DNA from: Elusimicrobiota bacterium
GTDB lineage: Bacteria > Elusimicrobiota > Elusimicrobia > Elusimicrobiales > Elusimicrobiaceae
Direction: 5' to 3'
DNA length: 64,000 bases
Assembly (NCBI GenBank): GCA_023398295.1
Contig: JAEWSL010000013.1
Location: 1-64,000, forward strand
The translations under genes were made by a program, and so were the position numbers. Under the pieces are notes generated by a model. The model saw nothing but the letters and a program-made list of their open reading frames with translations, was not told the DNA's origin and made no database searches. This document shows, piece after piece, positions 27,034-35,245 of this stretch (position 1 is the stretch's first letter; the number at the start of each line of letters is the position of its first letter).

Positions 27034-27056
27034 TCCCCTGCGCAAAGCGCAGGGGA
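27034..27056 (-). other. GC-rich hairpin after dnaK
   Basis: A perfect 10-bp stem (TCCCCTGCGC/GCGCAGGGGA) with a 3-base loop starts 17 bases after the dnaK stop. No T run follows on the minus strand. It is more likely an mRNA 3'-end stabiliser or leaky attenuator, leaving more dnaK than dnaJ message, than a complete terminator. Confidence 0.6.
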
Positions 27057-27072
27057 GTTATATTTAAGCTGC

Positions 27073-28968
27073 TTATTTGTCTACTACTTCGGCCTCTACG
27101 ACGTCGTCTTTCTTGCCGTCTTGGGGCTGGGCGCCCGCTTGCTCGTTTTGCGCCTGGGCCCCGCCCGCCTGCGCATTTTGCGCGCTTTGCGCGCCGCCTG
27201 CCGCCTGGGCTTTGGCCTGCGCTTCTTTATAGACGATCTCGCCCAGTTTCTGGCTGGCTGTAAGGGCGTTATCTTTGGCTTTTTTAATCCTCTCTGTATC
27301 CTCGGACTTAACGGCGTCTTTAAGTTCGCTTAAGGCCTGGTCAATTTTAAGACGCTCTTCCTGAGGTACTTTATCGCCGTGTTCTTTTAACGCCTTCTCG
27401 GTTTGGTATAAGACGGCATCCGCCTCGTTTTTGGCTTCAATTCTTTCTTTGGTTTTCTTGTCCTCGTCGGCGTATTTTTCGGCCTGTTTGACGAAGTCGT
27501 TTACTTCGTTTTCGCTCAGCTTATTGGGCGCGGTAATTGTGATATGCTGTTCTTTGTTTGTGCCCAAATCTTTGGCCGATACTTTTAATATGCCGTTTGC
27601 GTCAATATCAAAAGTAACCTCTATCTGAGGAACTCCGCGCGGCGCGGGAGGAATGCCGTCCAAATCAAACTTGCCCAGAGGCACGTTGTCTTTGGCCATG
27701 GGCCTCTCCCCCTGCAGGACGTTTACCGTTACCGCGGGCTGATTGTCCGCCGCGGTGGAGAAAACCTGCGTCTTCCTTACCGGTATCGTCGTGTTTCTTT
27801 CAATAAGTTTGGTAAATACGCCGCCTAAAGTTTCAAGACCTAAGGAAAGGGGCGTAACGTCTAAAAGCAGAATATCTTTAACGTCGCCCGTTAAAACGCC
27901 GGCCTGTATGGCCGCGCCGTCTGCAACGCATTCCATAGGGTCAATGCCGCGCTCTATCTTTTTGCCGACATGCTTTTCAACGTAATCCTGCACAATAGGC
28001 ATACGCGTAGGCCCGCCGACCATAATGATTTTATCTATCTGGCCCAAGCCTAATTTGCTGTCTGAAACCGCCCTGTCAATAGAGGCGCCGCAGCGGTCCA
28101 CTATAGGCCTTACAAGAGTGTCCAGTTTGGCGCGCGATATTTTCATTTCCAAATGTTTGGGGCCGTTTGCGTCGGCGGTGATAAAAGGCAGGTTTATATC
28201 CGTTTCCATAGTGGTGGAAAGTTCTATTTTAGCCTTTTCGGCGGCGTCTTTAAGACGCATCATGGCCTGTTTGTCTTTAGATACGTCAATACCGGTTGAT
28301 TTTTTGAACTCGCTTACTATCCAGTCAATGACGGCGTTGTCCATATCGGTGCCGCCAAGCTTAGTATCGCCGGAGGTGGACAAAACGTCAAAAGTTCCCT
28401 CTTTGCCCATTTCCATAATCGTAACGTCCAGCGTGCCGCCGCCCAGGTCAAAGACTAAGATTTTTTGCTCTTTGCCCAGCTTGTCAATACCGTAAGCAAG
28501 GGCCGCGGCCGTAGGCTCATTTAACAGTCTTACCACTTCAAGCCCGGCGATTTTGCCCGCGTCTTTAGTGGCCTGACGCTGATTATCGTTAAAATAAGCC
28601 GGAACGGTAATGACCGCTTTTTCAACGGTGGTCCCCAAGAAAGCTTCCGCATCTTTTTTTACTTTCTGTAAGACGAAAGCCGAAAGCTGCTGGGGCGTAA
28701 ACTCGTTTCCCCTTAAGGCGTATTTATAATTTTCGCCCATGCGCCTTTTGAAAGCGGTAGCGGTGCCTTCGGGGTTGGCGACGGCTTGTCTGCGGGCAGG
28801 CTCGCCCACCAGACGCTGGCCGTCTTTAGTAAAAGCCACGTAGGAAGGGAAAGCTTTCCCCCCCACAGAACTGCCTTCCGCAGAAGGGATAATAGTAGGC
28901 CTTCCGCCTTCCATAACTGCGGCGGCCGTGTTTGATGTTCCTAAGTCAATGCCTATAATTTTTGACAT
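27073..28968 (-). CDS. dnaK: Chaperone DnaK (Hsp70)
   Basis: This is the ATP-driven Hsp70 chaperone. The 631 residues hold the N-terminal nucleotide-binding domain ([14 protein letters not shown]; phosphate motif [16 protein letters not shown] in [15 protein letters not shown]), the linker [11 protein letters not shown], the substrate-binding beta-sandwich and a helical lid. The tail is Gln/Ala/Gly-rich and ends VVEAEVVDK, close to the EEVD-like acidic end of bacterial DnaK. It lies 32 bases downstream of grpE in the hrcA operon. A stable hairpin follows its stop and precedes the inserted Abi_2 module. Confidence 0.98.
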   Translation of the reverse strand: MSKIIGIDLGTSNTAAAVMEGGRPTIIPSAEGSSVGGKAFPSYVAFTKDGQRLVGEPARRQAVANPEGTATAFKRRMGENYKYALRGNEFTPQQLSAFVLQKVKKDAEAFLGTTVEKAVITVPAYFNDNQRQATKDAGKIAGLEVVRLLNEPTAAALAYGIDKLGKEQKILVFDLGGGTLDVTIMEMGKEGTFDVLSTSGDTKLGGTDMDNAVIDWIVSEFKKSTGIDVSKDKQAMMRLKDAAEKAKIELSTTMETDINLPFITADANGPKHLEMKISRAKLDTLVRPIVDRCGASIDRAVSDSKLGLGQIDKIIMVGGPTRMPIVQDYVEKHVGKKIERGIDPMECVADGAAIQAGVLTGDVKDILLLDVTPLSLGLETLGGVFTKLIERNTTIPVRKTQVFSTAADNQPAVTVNVLQGERPMAKDNVPLGKFDLDGIPPAPRGVPQIEVTFDIDANGILKVSAKDLGTNKEQHITITAPNKLSENEVNDFVKQAEKYADEDKKTKERIEAKNEADAVLYQTEKALKEHGDKVPQEERLKIDQALSELKDAVKSEDTERIKKAKDNALTASQKLGEIVYKEAQAKAQAAGGAQSAQNAQAGGAQAQNEQAGAQPQDGKKDDVVEAEVVDK

Positions 28969-29000
28969 ATGCGTATCTCCTCTCTTTTCCTGTAAAAGTT

Positions 29001-29633
29001 TTATTTTTGGGTTTCTTTTTCTTCCTGTTCTTCCTTCTCTTCTTTTTGCGCGTCCTCCTGCGCTTTGCCTACTATAACCTGCGCGGGCCTTATAACTTTC
29101 CCGTCAAGCACTACCCCTTGGGAAACCTCCTGCATCACTTTGCCGTCGTCTTCCCCGGCGCAAGGGCAGGTGGTAACGACTTCCTGCGTCATCGGATCGT
29201 AAGGTTTGCCTTTTGCGCAGACAATTTGCACGCCTTGCGCTTTGAAAAATTTTTCAAACTCCTCAAAAATCATTTTGAGGCCCTGCTTTATATGCTCTGT
29301 TTCCGCTCCGTCTTTGCTTATTTCTTCTTTGGCTTTAAGCAAGATGTCATACATAGGCACTAAACCGCGTAAAACGTCCATTTTGCCGTATTGTATGAGG
29401 GCGGGCCTTTCCTTTTCAACGCGTTTGCGGTAATTTTCAAAGTCCGCCTGAAGGCAGACCAGCTGCCGGTAATATTCCTGCGCTTTATTTTCGGGCGCGT
29501 TCTGTTTTTCTTCCCGTTTGCCTTCGGGATTATTTTCTTTTTCGCTTACGCCCTCTTCCTGCGCAGTTTCGGAGTTCGGCGCCGCTTGACGCTGCTGCTT
29601 TTCTTCTTCCTGCAAATCCTTCTTTTTTGCCAT
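29001..29633 (-). CDS. grpE: Nucleotide exchange factor GrpE
   Basis: GrpE releases ADP from DnaK. I start it at the ATG of 29633 ([11 protein letters not shown]), one base after the hrcA stop (TGATATG). An in-frame upstream ATG at 29657 would lie inside hrcA. The roughly 90 N-terminal residues are a Glu/Lys/Gln-rich segment forming the long coiled coil. The conserved core is [22 protein letters not shown], and the C-terminal beta domain includes YDPMTQEVV and [17 protein letters not shown]. The 210 residues are typical. It lies in the order hrcA-grpE-dnaK. Confidence 0.95.
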   Translation of the reverse strand: MAKKKDLQEEEKQQRQAAPNSETAQEEGVSEKENNPEGKREEKQNAPENKAQEYYRQLVCLQADFENYRKRVEKERPALIQYGKMDVLRGLVPMYDILLKAKEEISKDGAETEHIKQGLKMIFEEFEKFFKAQGVQIVCAKGKPYDPMTQEVVTTCPCAGEDDGKVMQEVSQGVVLDGKVIRPAQVIVGKAQEDAQKEEKEEQEEKETQK

Positions 29634-29634
29634 A

Positions 29635-30735
29635 TCAGTCTTGCTCCTTATTTTCAAGGGACGCCTGCCAGTTCTTTATGGCAGCGCTGAGCATACGGCC
29701 TATAAAGTCAACCAAAGATATCATTTTGCCGTATTCCATATGTTTAGGCCCCACTATGCCCAAAAGCCCCACCGTATTATCCCCCGCTTCGTAGGCGGAC
29801 GTCACTATGCTTAGGTTTTTAAGTTCGGCCATGTCGTTTTCCGAACCGATGCTTACGTTTACCTTGCCGCTAAAGCCTTTTTGCTTAAGTTCAAACATCT
29901 TTTCGCCCAGATAAGCGGCAAATTTATCACGCTCTTCAATGACGCTCATCATACGGCTTAAGTCGCTCTGCCCGTCTATCTCGCTTTGGGCGAGGCGGCT
30001 TATGCCGTCAATATAGAGGCGGTCTTCTGCGGCTTTGGCTTCCTTTGACATATCCTCAAGTATCTTTAAGGCAAGGTCGCAAAAACTTTCTATTTCACCG
30101 TTTGCTCCCTGCATGCTTTCCCATAAGACGCGTTTTGCGCCGCTGATGGAAAGGCCGTAAATCTTTTCGTTTATAAAGCCGTTAAACAGCATAAGACGCG
30201 AAGGCGTAATAATGTAATTAAGGCGCACGGGCCAATGTTTTATAACTCCGTCTTCCGTAATTAAAACCACCAGAATATTGCACGGGCCCAGCGGTATAAA
30301 ATCAAGACGCTGGAGGCGGCTTTCGCTTATGCTGGGACGGAAAACAAACCCCGCCGTATGCGTAAGCATGGAAAGCATTTTGCAGGTCTGCGCCATTACG
30401 CGGTTTATCTCTTCGTTGCTCTGGCGGTACTCGCGCTCTATGCGCTGACGCTCTTTTACGGCCACCTTTTGCACCTTGGAAAGATAGTCCACGTAAAATC
30501 TGTAGGCCTTATCGGTCGGTATCCTGCCGCCGGAGGAGTAAGGCTGGTAAAGATAGCCTTCATCTTCAAGCTTCTTCATGGTATTGCGTATGGTAGCGCT
30601 GGAAAGGCCGGCCAAAGCCTTTTGGGCGACAAGCTCGGAACCGACGGGACGCTTCGTCTGCACATATTCCTGTATTATCATGCGCAGTATCTTCTCTTCC
30701 CGCTCTTTTGCAATTTCAGGTTTTAATACTCTCAT
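29635..30735 (-). CDS. hrcA: Heat-inducible transcription repressor HrcA
   Basis: HrcA binds the CIRCE operator and represses chaperone genes until it misfolds under heat stress. The 366-residue protein has an N-terminal winged helix (EKILRMIIQEYVQTKRPVGS; LSSATIRNTMKKLEDEGYL; PYSSGGRIPTDKAYRFYVD) and a C-terminal GAF-like domain with GIVGPKHMEYGKMISLVDFI. It is the first gene of hrcA-grpE-dnaK-(Abi)-dnaJ. A near-perfect CIRCE-like inverted repeat lies 41 bases upstream of its start, overlapping the predicted transcription start. This fits direct autoregulation. Confidence 0.97.
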   Translation of the reverse strand: MRVLKPEIAKEREEKILRMIIQEYVQTKRPVGSELVAQKALAGLSSATIRNTMKKLEDEGYLYQPYSSGGRIPTDKAYRFYVDYLSKVQKVAVKERQRIEREYRQSNEEINRVMAQTCKMLSMLTHTAGFVFRPSISESRLQRLDFIPLGPCNILVVLITEDGVIKHWPVRLNYIITPSRLMLFNGFINEKIYGLSISGAKRVLWESMQGANGEIESFCDLALKILEDMSKEAKAAEDRLYIDGISRLAQSEIDGQSDLSRMMSVIEERDKFAAYLGEKMFELKQKGFSGKVNVSIGSENDMAELKNLSIVTSAYEAGDNTVGLLGIVGPKHMEYGKMISLVDFIGRMLSAAIKNWQASLENKEQD

Positions 30736-30775
30736 ATCCCCCGCCTGTTGTTTACGGCCGCGTACCGTCGTTATT

Positions 30776-30802
30776 TTAGCAGTCTTAAAAACCGACTGCT
30801 AA
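30776..30802 (-). promoter_or_regulatory. CIRCE-like HrcA operator
   Basis: TTAGCAGTC-N9-GACTGCTAA is a perfect 9-9-9 inverted repeat. It differs from the classical CIRCE half-site TTAGCACTC by one symmetrical base (G for C at position 7). It lies immediately downstream of the -10 box of the hrcA promoter, covering the likely start point near 30797. This is the standard geometry for HrcA repression. Confidence 0.92.
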
Positions 30803-30803
30803 T

Positions 30804-30832
30804 ATTGTAGAAAAAATTTTCAAAATTGTCAA
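30804..30832 (-). promoter_or_regulatory. Sigma-70-type promoter of the hrcA operon
   Basis: The -35 TTGACA (30827-30832, perfect) and the -10 TACAAT (30804-30809, 5 of 6) are separated by 17 bases, directly abutting the CIRCE-like operator. It drives hrcA, grpE, dnaK and possibly the downstream Abi_2 and dnaJ. Confidence 0.85.
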
Positions 30833-31004
30833 TCACGATTTTAGGTTGCTAATTTTGAAATTAGGGCCCTTTTCCGCTTTTTAATTTGTAGGCCTTTTTT
30901 TTATACGGCGCTAGGTCTTTTGGCTCTTGTGAGAAAAGAGTTTATATGAGAAAATATACGTATACATATATGTTTAAGGGCTAAAATCTGGAACAGGATT
31001 TTTT

Positions 31005-31955
31005 ATGAAAGACATAAAACGTTCATTTTTTTGCATATTTTTTATTATTGTGATGCCCGTTTGCGCAATGTCGTGGGGGCACGGAAAATATATAGACGAC
31101 TTAACAACATATGAAGCGCAGAATTTCCTGCTGGGCAAAATTATGCGCGGCGAAACCATTAATTATTGTATAGACGGCAATATTACGGCCTACGGATTTG
31201 ATAATCTAAATAACTTTGTGGCAAATTTCCAAAATAAAGGAAGCGTTTTTGATTACTGGTTTTTATACACTTGGCAGCAAATACAAAAAGCCGGAAGGGA
31301 AAAAGATTTTGCGGACCTAAAAAAACTTCTTACCGCTCCCGTTAAAATACAGCTTCAGCAATGCGCGGCTTCAGCCGCGGTTACAAAAGAATTCGGCGGG
31401 TTGCTTAATAACGGCAGCGGACGCGAAGGTTATACTTACGCCAAAAATATGGAAAATATCCGCTTTCTCTTTTCAGACGGAAGTGAAAACTATCAAAAAC
31501 CCGAAGGCTGCCGGGAGGCTTATGCCGTCTTCAGACATTCCACTTCGCAAATACCGCCTTCCGTAATAACTTTTATGCCAAAGGACAAATTTTACGCCTT
31601 ATATCATAAAATGATTTTGCATGAAATAGGGCATTCTTTTGGCTTGGAGGACCAGTATAATAAGCTTGAAAATGCTTCTAAGATATATAAAACTAAACCG
31701 TATTCTCCCTCCATAATGCGTTCAATTTTAGGTTCTTTTTCCTGCGACGACGCCGACGGTTTAATTAACTTAATTGACCGCTTAAACGGTTACGAACGCG
31801 GCGGCAAAGAAGGCTGGAGAGGCCTTTGTAAAGACCGTATAAGAATATATGCGGCTTCACAACCCATAAAAGACAAGGACGCTCCTCTTATTGACTTTAA
31901 GAAAATAAAAGGAAACGCGCAAAATTTACTAAAAGGAATCAACTTGCCAAGATAA
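31005..31955 (+). CDS. Secreted metzincin-like zinc protease, copy 1
   Basis: This 316-residue protein has an N-terminal signal peptide (FFIIVMPVCAMS) and the extended zinc motif H-E-x-x-H-x-x-G-x-x-D at His206, Glu207, His210 and Asp216 (HEIGHSFGLED). A possible Met-turn follows in SPSIMRSILGS. The Asp third ligand is the snapalysin-like variant of the metzincin site. The C-terminal block DDADGLINLIDRLN and GWRGLCKDRIRIY is shared with the two following genes. I recognise no named family. The likely role is an exported or periplasmic endopeptidase of unknown target. It is the most divergent of three tandem copies; the spacer to copy 2 is 24 bases. The start is preceded by an AACAGGA ribosome site. 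Confidence 0.78.
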   Translation: MKDIKRSFFCIFFIIVMPVCAMSWGHGKYIDDLTTYEAQNFLLGKIMRGETINYCIDGNITAYGFDNLNNFVANFQNKGSVFDYWFLYTWQQIQKAGREKDFADLKKLLTAPVKIQLQQCAASAAVTKEFGGLLNNGSGREGYTYAKNMENIRFLFSDGSENYQKPEGCREAYAVFRHSTSQIPPSVITFMPKDKFYALYHKMILHEIGHSFGLEDQYNKLENASKIYKTKPYSPSIMRSILGSFSCDDADGLINLIDRLNGYERGGKEGWRGLCKDRIRIYAASQPIKDKDAPLIDFKKIKGNAQNLLKGINLPR

Positions 31956-33929
31956 TATCTTGCGCAAATTAATAAGGCTATGAAAAAAATAAAATCTTTA
32001 ACTTTTTGCATATTCGCGTTTTTTATTATTACAACGCCGCTTTGCGCGGCGGAGTGGGGGCATATTGCCGCAATAGACAATTTGAATTTCTATGACAGAT
32101 TTTTTTATCTGCTCAGAAAAATAATGAACGGGGAAACAATTAGCTACTGCATAGACGGCAATACGCCGGCTTTCGGTTTTGAAAGACTAAACGGTACTAT
32201 TACTGAAAGTTATTATAACCCTGTTCCGCAAGATTATGAAAATATGTCCCTTGAGAATTTGCAAACAAAAAATGTCTTTGAGTATTGGCTCTCGGGCACC
32301 TGGAAGGAAATAGAAAAAGCCGGCAGACAAGAAGAATTCCCCGACTTAAAACAAATCCTAAACAATCCCGTAAAGATGAATTTGCAGCAGTGCTCAAATG
32401 TGCCATTAGCGGGATTAGAGGAAATCCTGTCCAATACAAGCGGGAAAGAAAATTATATTTTCAGCGATAAGAAAGAAGATATCCGTTTCATTTTTTATAC
32501 CGGTACGGAAAATTATAAAAAGACTTTGGGCAAAAAGGTCCGCGGACTTTTCCGTTTTGGCATAGAGAAAAATAACCCGTATGCATCGGTATTTGGAGAT
32601 ATTCTTTATGCACAGGAGGATATTCCGCCTTTTATAATAATTAAGTCCGAAAAAATAGATGGGGAGTTTTACAAGGCTCTTATACATGAAACTGGACATT
32701 CCTTTGGAATGGCCGATACCTATCGGAAATCTAAAAACTCCTCACGAGAATACCGCACCTCAAGATATCCTAACGCTCTTATGGACAGCGGCCCGCAATT
32801 GACCTGCGATGACGCCGACGGTTTAATTAACTTAATTGACCGCTTAAACAACTACAAACGCGGCGGCAAAGAAGGCTGGAGAGGCCTTTGTAAAGACCGT
32901 ATAAGAATATATGTAGCCTCAAAACCCGTAAAAGATAAAGCCGCGCCTGTTATTGACTTTAACGAAGTCAAGGAACACGCGCAAAATTTACTAAAAGAAG
33001 TCAACTTGCCAAGATAATTTCTTGCACAGATTAATAAGGCTATGAAAAAAATAAAATCTTTAACCTTTTGCATATTCGCATTTTTTATTATCGCAACGCC
33101 GCTTTGCGCGGCGGAGTGGGGAAATTTGGTGGAGATAGACGATATAAACAAATACGAGCATTATGGCCTTTTGCTTAACAAAATAATGGACACTCACTCC
33201 ATTAACTACTGCATAGACGGCAATACGCCTGCTTTCGGCTTTGAAAAACTTAACGATTTAATTACAAATTACGATTATTCTTATCAGATAAATCAGCCTT
33301 CCTCTTCTCAAAAAAAAGAAAAGAAACAAAATATTTTTGAGTATTGGCTCTCGGGCACTTGGGCGGAAATAGAAAAAGCCGGCAGACAAAAAGATTTTGC
33401 GGACTTAAAAGAAGCTCTTACCTCCCCTGTTAAAATGAACTTTCAACAATGCTCTACAACAAATTTTGTAGGGCTGAAGCATATCCTCTCAGATACCAGC
33501 GGGCGCAAAAATTATATTTTCAGCGATAATAAGGAAGATATCCGCTTCATTTTTTATACCGGCACAGAAAATTATAAAGATGTTTTGGGGGAAAAATATT
33601 CCGGCATTTTTCGTGTAGGAGTAAAAAAAGGCCATATTTATTTACCGGTATATTCTATATCTTCACCGGCATTAAAATACTATCTTTTTGCCTTGGAAAA
33701 TCTCCCACCCCTCATAATAGTTAAGTCCGAAAAAATGGATCTTAATTTTTACAGAATTATTGCCCATGAGACGGGGCATTCCTTGGGAATGGCGGATACT
33801 TATCCGGACTCCGATAACGCTTCTAAAAAATACCGCACCTCAAGATATCCTAACGCTCTTATGGACAGCGGCCCGCAATTGACCTGCGATGACGCCGACG
33901 GTTTAATTAACTTAATTGACCGCTTAAAC
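31749..33929 (+). repeat. Direct repeats within the metzincin gene triplet
   Basis: Identical DNA blocks are shared between the three genes. There are 99 bases between copy 2 (32751-32849) and copy 3 (33831-33929), and 57 bases between copy 1 (31795-31851) and copy 2 (32857-32913). A 39-base core encoding DADGLINLIDRLN is common to all three (31749-31787 in copy 1). The signal-peptide regions of copies 2 and 3 are also nearly identical at the DNA level. The repeats are about 1.06-1.08 kb apart, so recombination between them could delete or amplify a whole gene. Confidence 0.85.
31980..33017 (+). CDS. Secreted metzincin-like zinc protease, copy 2
   Basis: This 345-residue paralogue has a signal peptide cleaved near PLCAAEWG. 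The zinc motif is at His236, Glu237, His240 and Asp246 (HETGHSFGMAD), and the Met-turn candidate is YPNALMDSG. Shared blocks with copies 1 and 3 are SYCIDGNTPAFGF, EYWLSGTWKEIEKAGRQ, NLQQCSN and DDADGLINLIDRLN. A 99-base stretch (32751-32849) is identical to 33831-33929 in copy 3, and 57 bases (32857-32913) are identical to 31795-31851 in copy 1. That indicates recent duplication or gene conversion. Function is inferred from the zinc site; substrate unknown. Confidence 0.78.
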   Translation: MKKIKSLTFCIFAFFIITTPLCAAEWGHIAAIDNLNFYDRFFYLLRKIMNGETISYCIDGNTPAFGFERLNGTITESYYNPVPQDYENMSLENLQTKNVFEYWLSGTWKEIEKAGRQEEFPDLKQILNNPVKMNLQQCSNVPLAGLEEILSNTSGKENYIFSDKKEDIRFIFYTGTENYKKTLGKKVRGLFRFGIEKNNPYASVFGDILYAQEDIPPFIIIKSEKIDGEFYKALIHETGHSFGMADTYRKSKNSSREYRTSRYPNALMDSGPQLTCDDADGLINLIDRLNNYKRGGKEGWRGLCKDRIRIYVASKPVKDKAAPVIDFNEVKEHAQNLLKEVNLPR

Positions 33930-34097
33930 GGCTACGAACGCGGCGGTAAAAAAGGGTGGAGAGGCCTTTGCAAAGGCTATTACCGTCTTTATAAAAACTC
34001 AAACCCCGCCATTGATTTAACCGAAATGAAAATATCCCTTGACCAAGCAAAAGAAGCCATCCGCAAAAACTTTGAAAATCTGCGTTTTGACTGGTAA
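33042..34097 (+). CDS. Secreted metzincin-like zinc protease, copy 3
   Basis: This 351-residue paralogue has a signal peptide nearly identical to copy 2 (FIIATPLCAAEWG). The zinc motif is at His242, Glu243, His246 and Asp252 (HETGHSLGMAD), with the Met-turn candidate YPNALMDSG. The middle region (residues about 75-110 and 185-225) differs from copy 2, with a charged insert KKEKKQN. The C-terminus departs from copies 1 and 2 after GWRGLCK, reading GYYRLYKNSNPAIDL. This is the last gene of the tandem set; a strong terminator with a 16-bp stem lies 42 bases after the stop. The pattern of a conserved catalytic core with variable flanks suggests divergence in substrate recognition, which is inference. 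Confidence 0.78.
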   Translation: MKKIKSLTFCIFAFFIIATPLCAAEWGNLVEIDDINKYEHYGLLLNKIMDTHSINYCIDGNTPAFGFEKLNDLITNYDYSYQINQPSSSQKKEKKQNIFEYWLSGTWAEIEKAGRQKDFADLKEALTSPVKMNFQQCSTTNFVGLKHILSDTSGRKNYIFSDNKEDIRFIFYTGTENYKDVLGEKYSGIFRVGVKKGHIYLPVYSISSPALKYYLFALENLPPLIIVKSEKMDLNFYRIIAHETGHSLGMADTYPDSDNASKKYRTSRYPNALMDSGPQLTCDDADGLINLIDRLNGYERGGKKGWRGLCKGYYRLYKNSNPAIDLTEMKISLDQAKEAIRKNFENLRFDW

Positions 34098-34138
34098 TTC
34101 TTAATCCCAAATAAATCCCTTTTAACGGCAGCTTAGAG

Positions 34139-34183
34139 AGGGGCAAATTTAACAAAGCGTGTTAAATTTGCCCCTAATTTTCT
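34139..34183 (+). terminator. Terminator after the metzincin cluster
   Basis: A perfect 16-bp stem (34139-34154 with 34160-34175, core AGGGGCAAATTTAACA) has loop AAGCG and is followed by TAATTTTCT. Its right arm also overlaps any -35 element of the pheS promoter. Confidence 0.85.
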
Positions 34184-34195
34184 ATAATCTATAAT
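34183..34195 (+). promoter_or_regulatory. Tandem -10-like hexamers directly before pheS
   Basis: TATAAT occurs at 34183-34188 and again at 34190-34195, the second abutting the pheS ATG. If the first acts as a -10 box the transcript would begin at or next to the ATG, with no leader and no Shine-Dalgarno. There is only a weak -35 (TGTTAA, 17 bases upstream, inside the terminator stem). Confidence 0.45.
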
Positions 34196-35245
34196 ATGAT
34201 AGAACAAATGACAAAAAAACTCTCTGCTATAGAAGCGGAATACACCGCAAAAATACAATCCTGCGCCGATATAAAGGCATTGCAGGATTTGCAGGTCGCC
34301 GCCCTTGGCCGCAAAGGCGCCTTGACGGAACTGCTTAAAAACCTTAAAGATTTATCTTTGGAAGACAAAAAAACTTTCGGCCCGCTGGGCAATAATCTTA
34401 AAATAAAACTTACCGAGCTTTTTGAAACCGCTCAAAATAAACTTGAAGACGAAAAAATTAACGAAGAATTAAATAAAGTCAATCTTGACCTGTCTTTGCC
34501 CGCATATCCTTTTAACAAAGGCAAACGCCACCCGCTTATGCTGGCCCAAGACCGCATGACAAAGATTTTAAGCAAAATGGGCTTTGTTTGGGCGCAAGGG
34601 CCCCTTATAGAAGACGAGTACCATAACTTTGACGCTCTTAATATCCCAAAACACCACCCAGCGCGTGATATGCAGGATACGTTTTTTATCAAAAACGCAG
34701 TTAAAGAAGGTTTTGTGCTGCGCACGCACACAAGCGGCGTGCAGATACGCACCATGCAAAAGCAAAAGCCGCCCATACGCATAATAGCGCCCGGAAGGGT
34801 TTTCAGAAAAGACGCTATGGACGCAACGCACTCCCCCGTTTTCAGCCAAATAGAGGGCCTTTACGTTGATAAAAACGTAAGCCTTGCCGACCTTAAAAAT
34901 GATTTGACGGTTTTTATGCAGGGCCTTTTCGGGCCGAAGGCCCAGGTGCGCTTTCGCCCGTCTTTTTTCCCGTTTACCGAGCCCAGCGTTGAGGTGGACG
35001 TAAAATGCGTCTTCTGCGAAGGCAAAGACGCCCATTGCCCCGTTTGTAAGGGCACGGGGTGGAAAGAGATGCTCGGCGCGGGCATTGTGCACCCCAATGT
35101 CTTAAAAAACTGCGGGATTGATCCTGAAGTTTACGGCGGATACGCCTTCGGCATGGGCATTGAGCGTTTGGCGATGTTCAGCTTAAACATAAAAGACATA
35201 AGAACTTTTTACGAAAACGACGTCAGAATTTTGGAGCAATTTTAA
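34196..35245 (+). CDS. pheS: Phenylalanyl-tRNA synthetase alpha subunit
   Basis: This is the catalytic subunit of the alpha2-beta2 PheRS that charges tRNA-Phe. The 349-residue protein has an N-terminal coiled coil, then class-II motifs: HPLMLAQDRMTKIL, the motif-2 region IRIIAPGRVFRKDAMDATHS, and motif 3 YAFGMGIERLAMF. A short CVFCEGKDAHCPVCKG segment is a putative zinc-binding insertion of the kind seen in many bacterial PheS. No ribosome site precedes the ATG, which directly follows a TATAAT; a second in-frame ATG lies at 34208. The stop overlaps the pheT start (TAATG). Confidence 0.97.
   Translation: MIEQMTKKLSAIEAEYTAKIQSCADIKALQDLQVAALGRKGALTELLKNLKDLSLEDKKTFGPLGNNLKIKLTELFETAQNKLEDEKINEELNKVNLDLSLPAYPFNKGKRHPLMLAQDRMTKILSKMGFVWAQGPLIEDEYHNFDALNIPKHHPARDMQDTFFIKNAVKEGFVLRTHTSGVQIRTMQKQKPPIRIIAPGRVFRKDAMDATHSPVFSQIEGLYVDKNVSLADLKNDLTVFMQGLFGPKAQVRFRPSFFPFTEPSVEVDVKCVFCEGKDAHCPVCKGTGWKEMLGAGIVHPNVLKNCGIDPEVYGGYAFGMGIERLAMFSLNIKDIRTFYENDVRILEQF

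Noticed and set aside
34098..34195. T-box or leader attenuator upstream of pheS
   Set aside because: The strong hairpin is a terminator directly after the metzincin cluster, and there is no T-box bulge, specifier loop or Phe-rich leader peptide.
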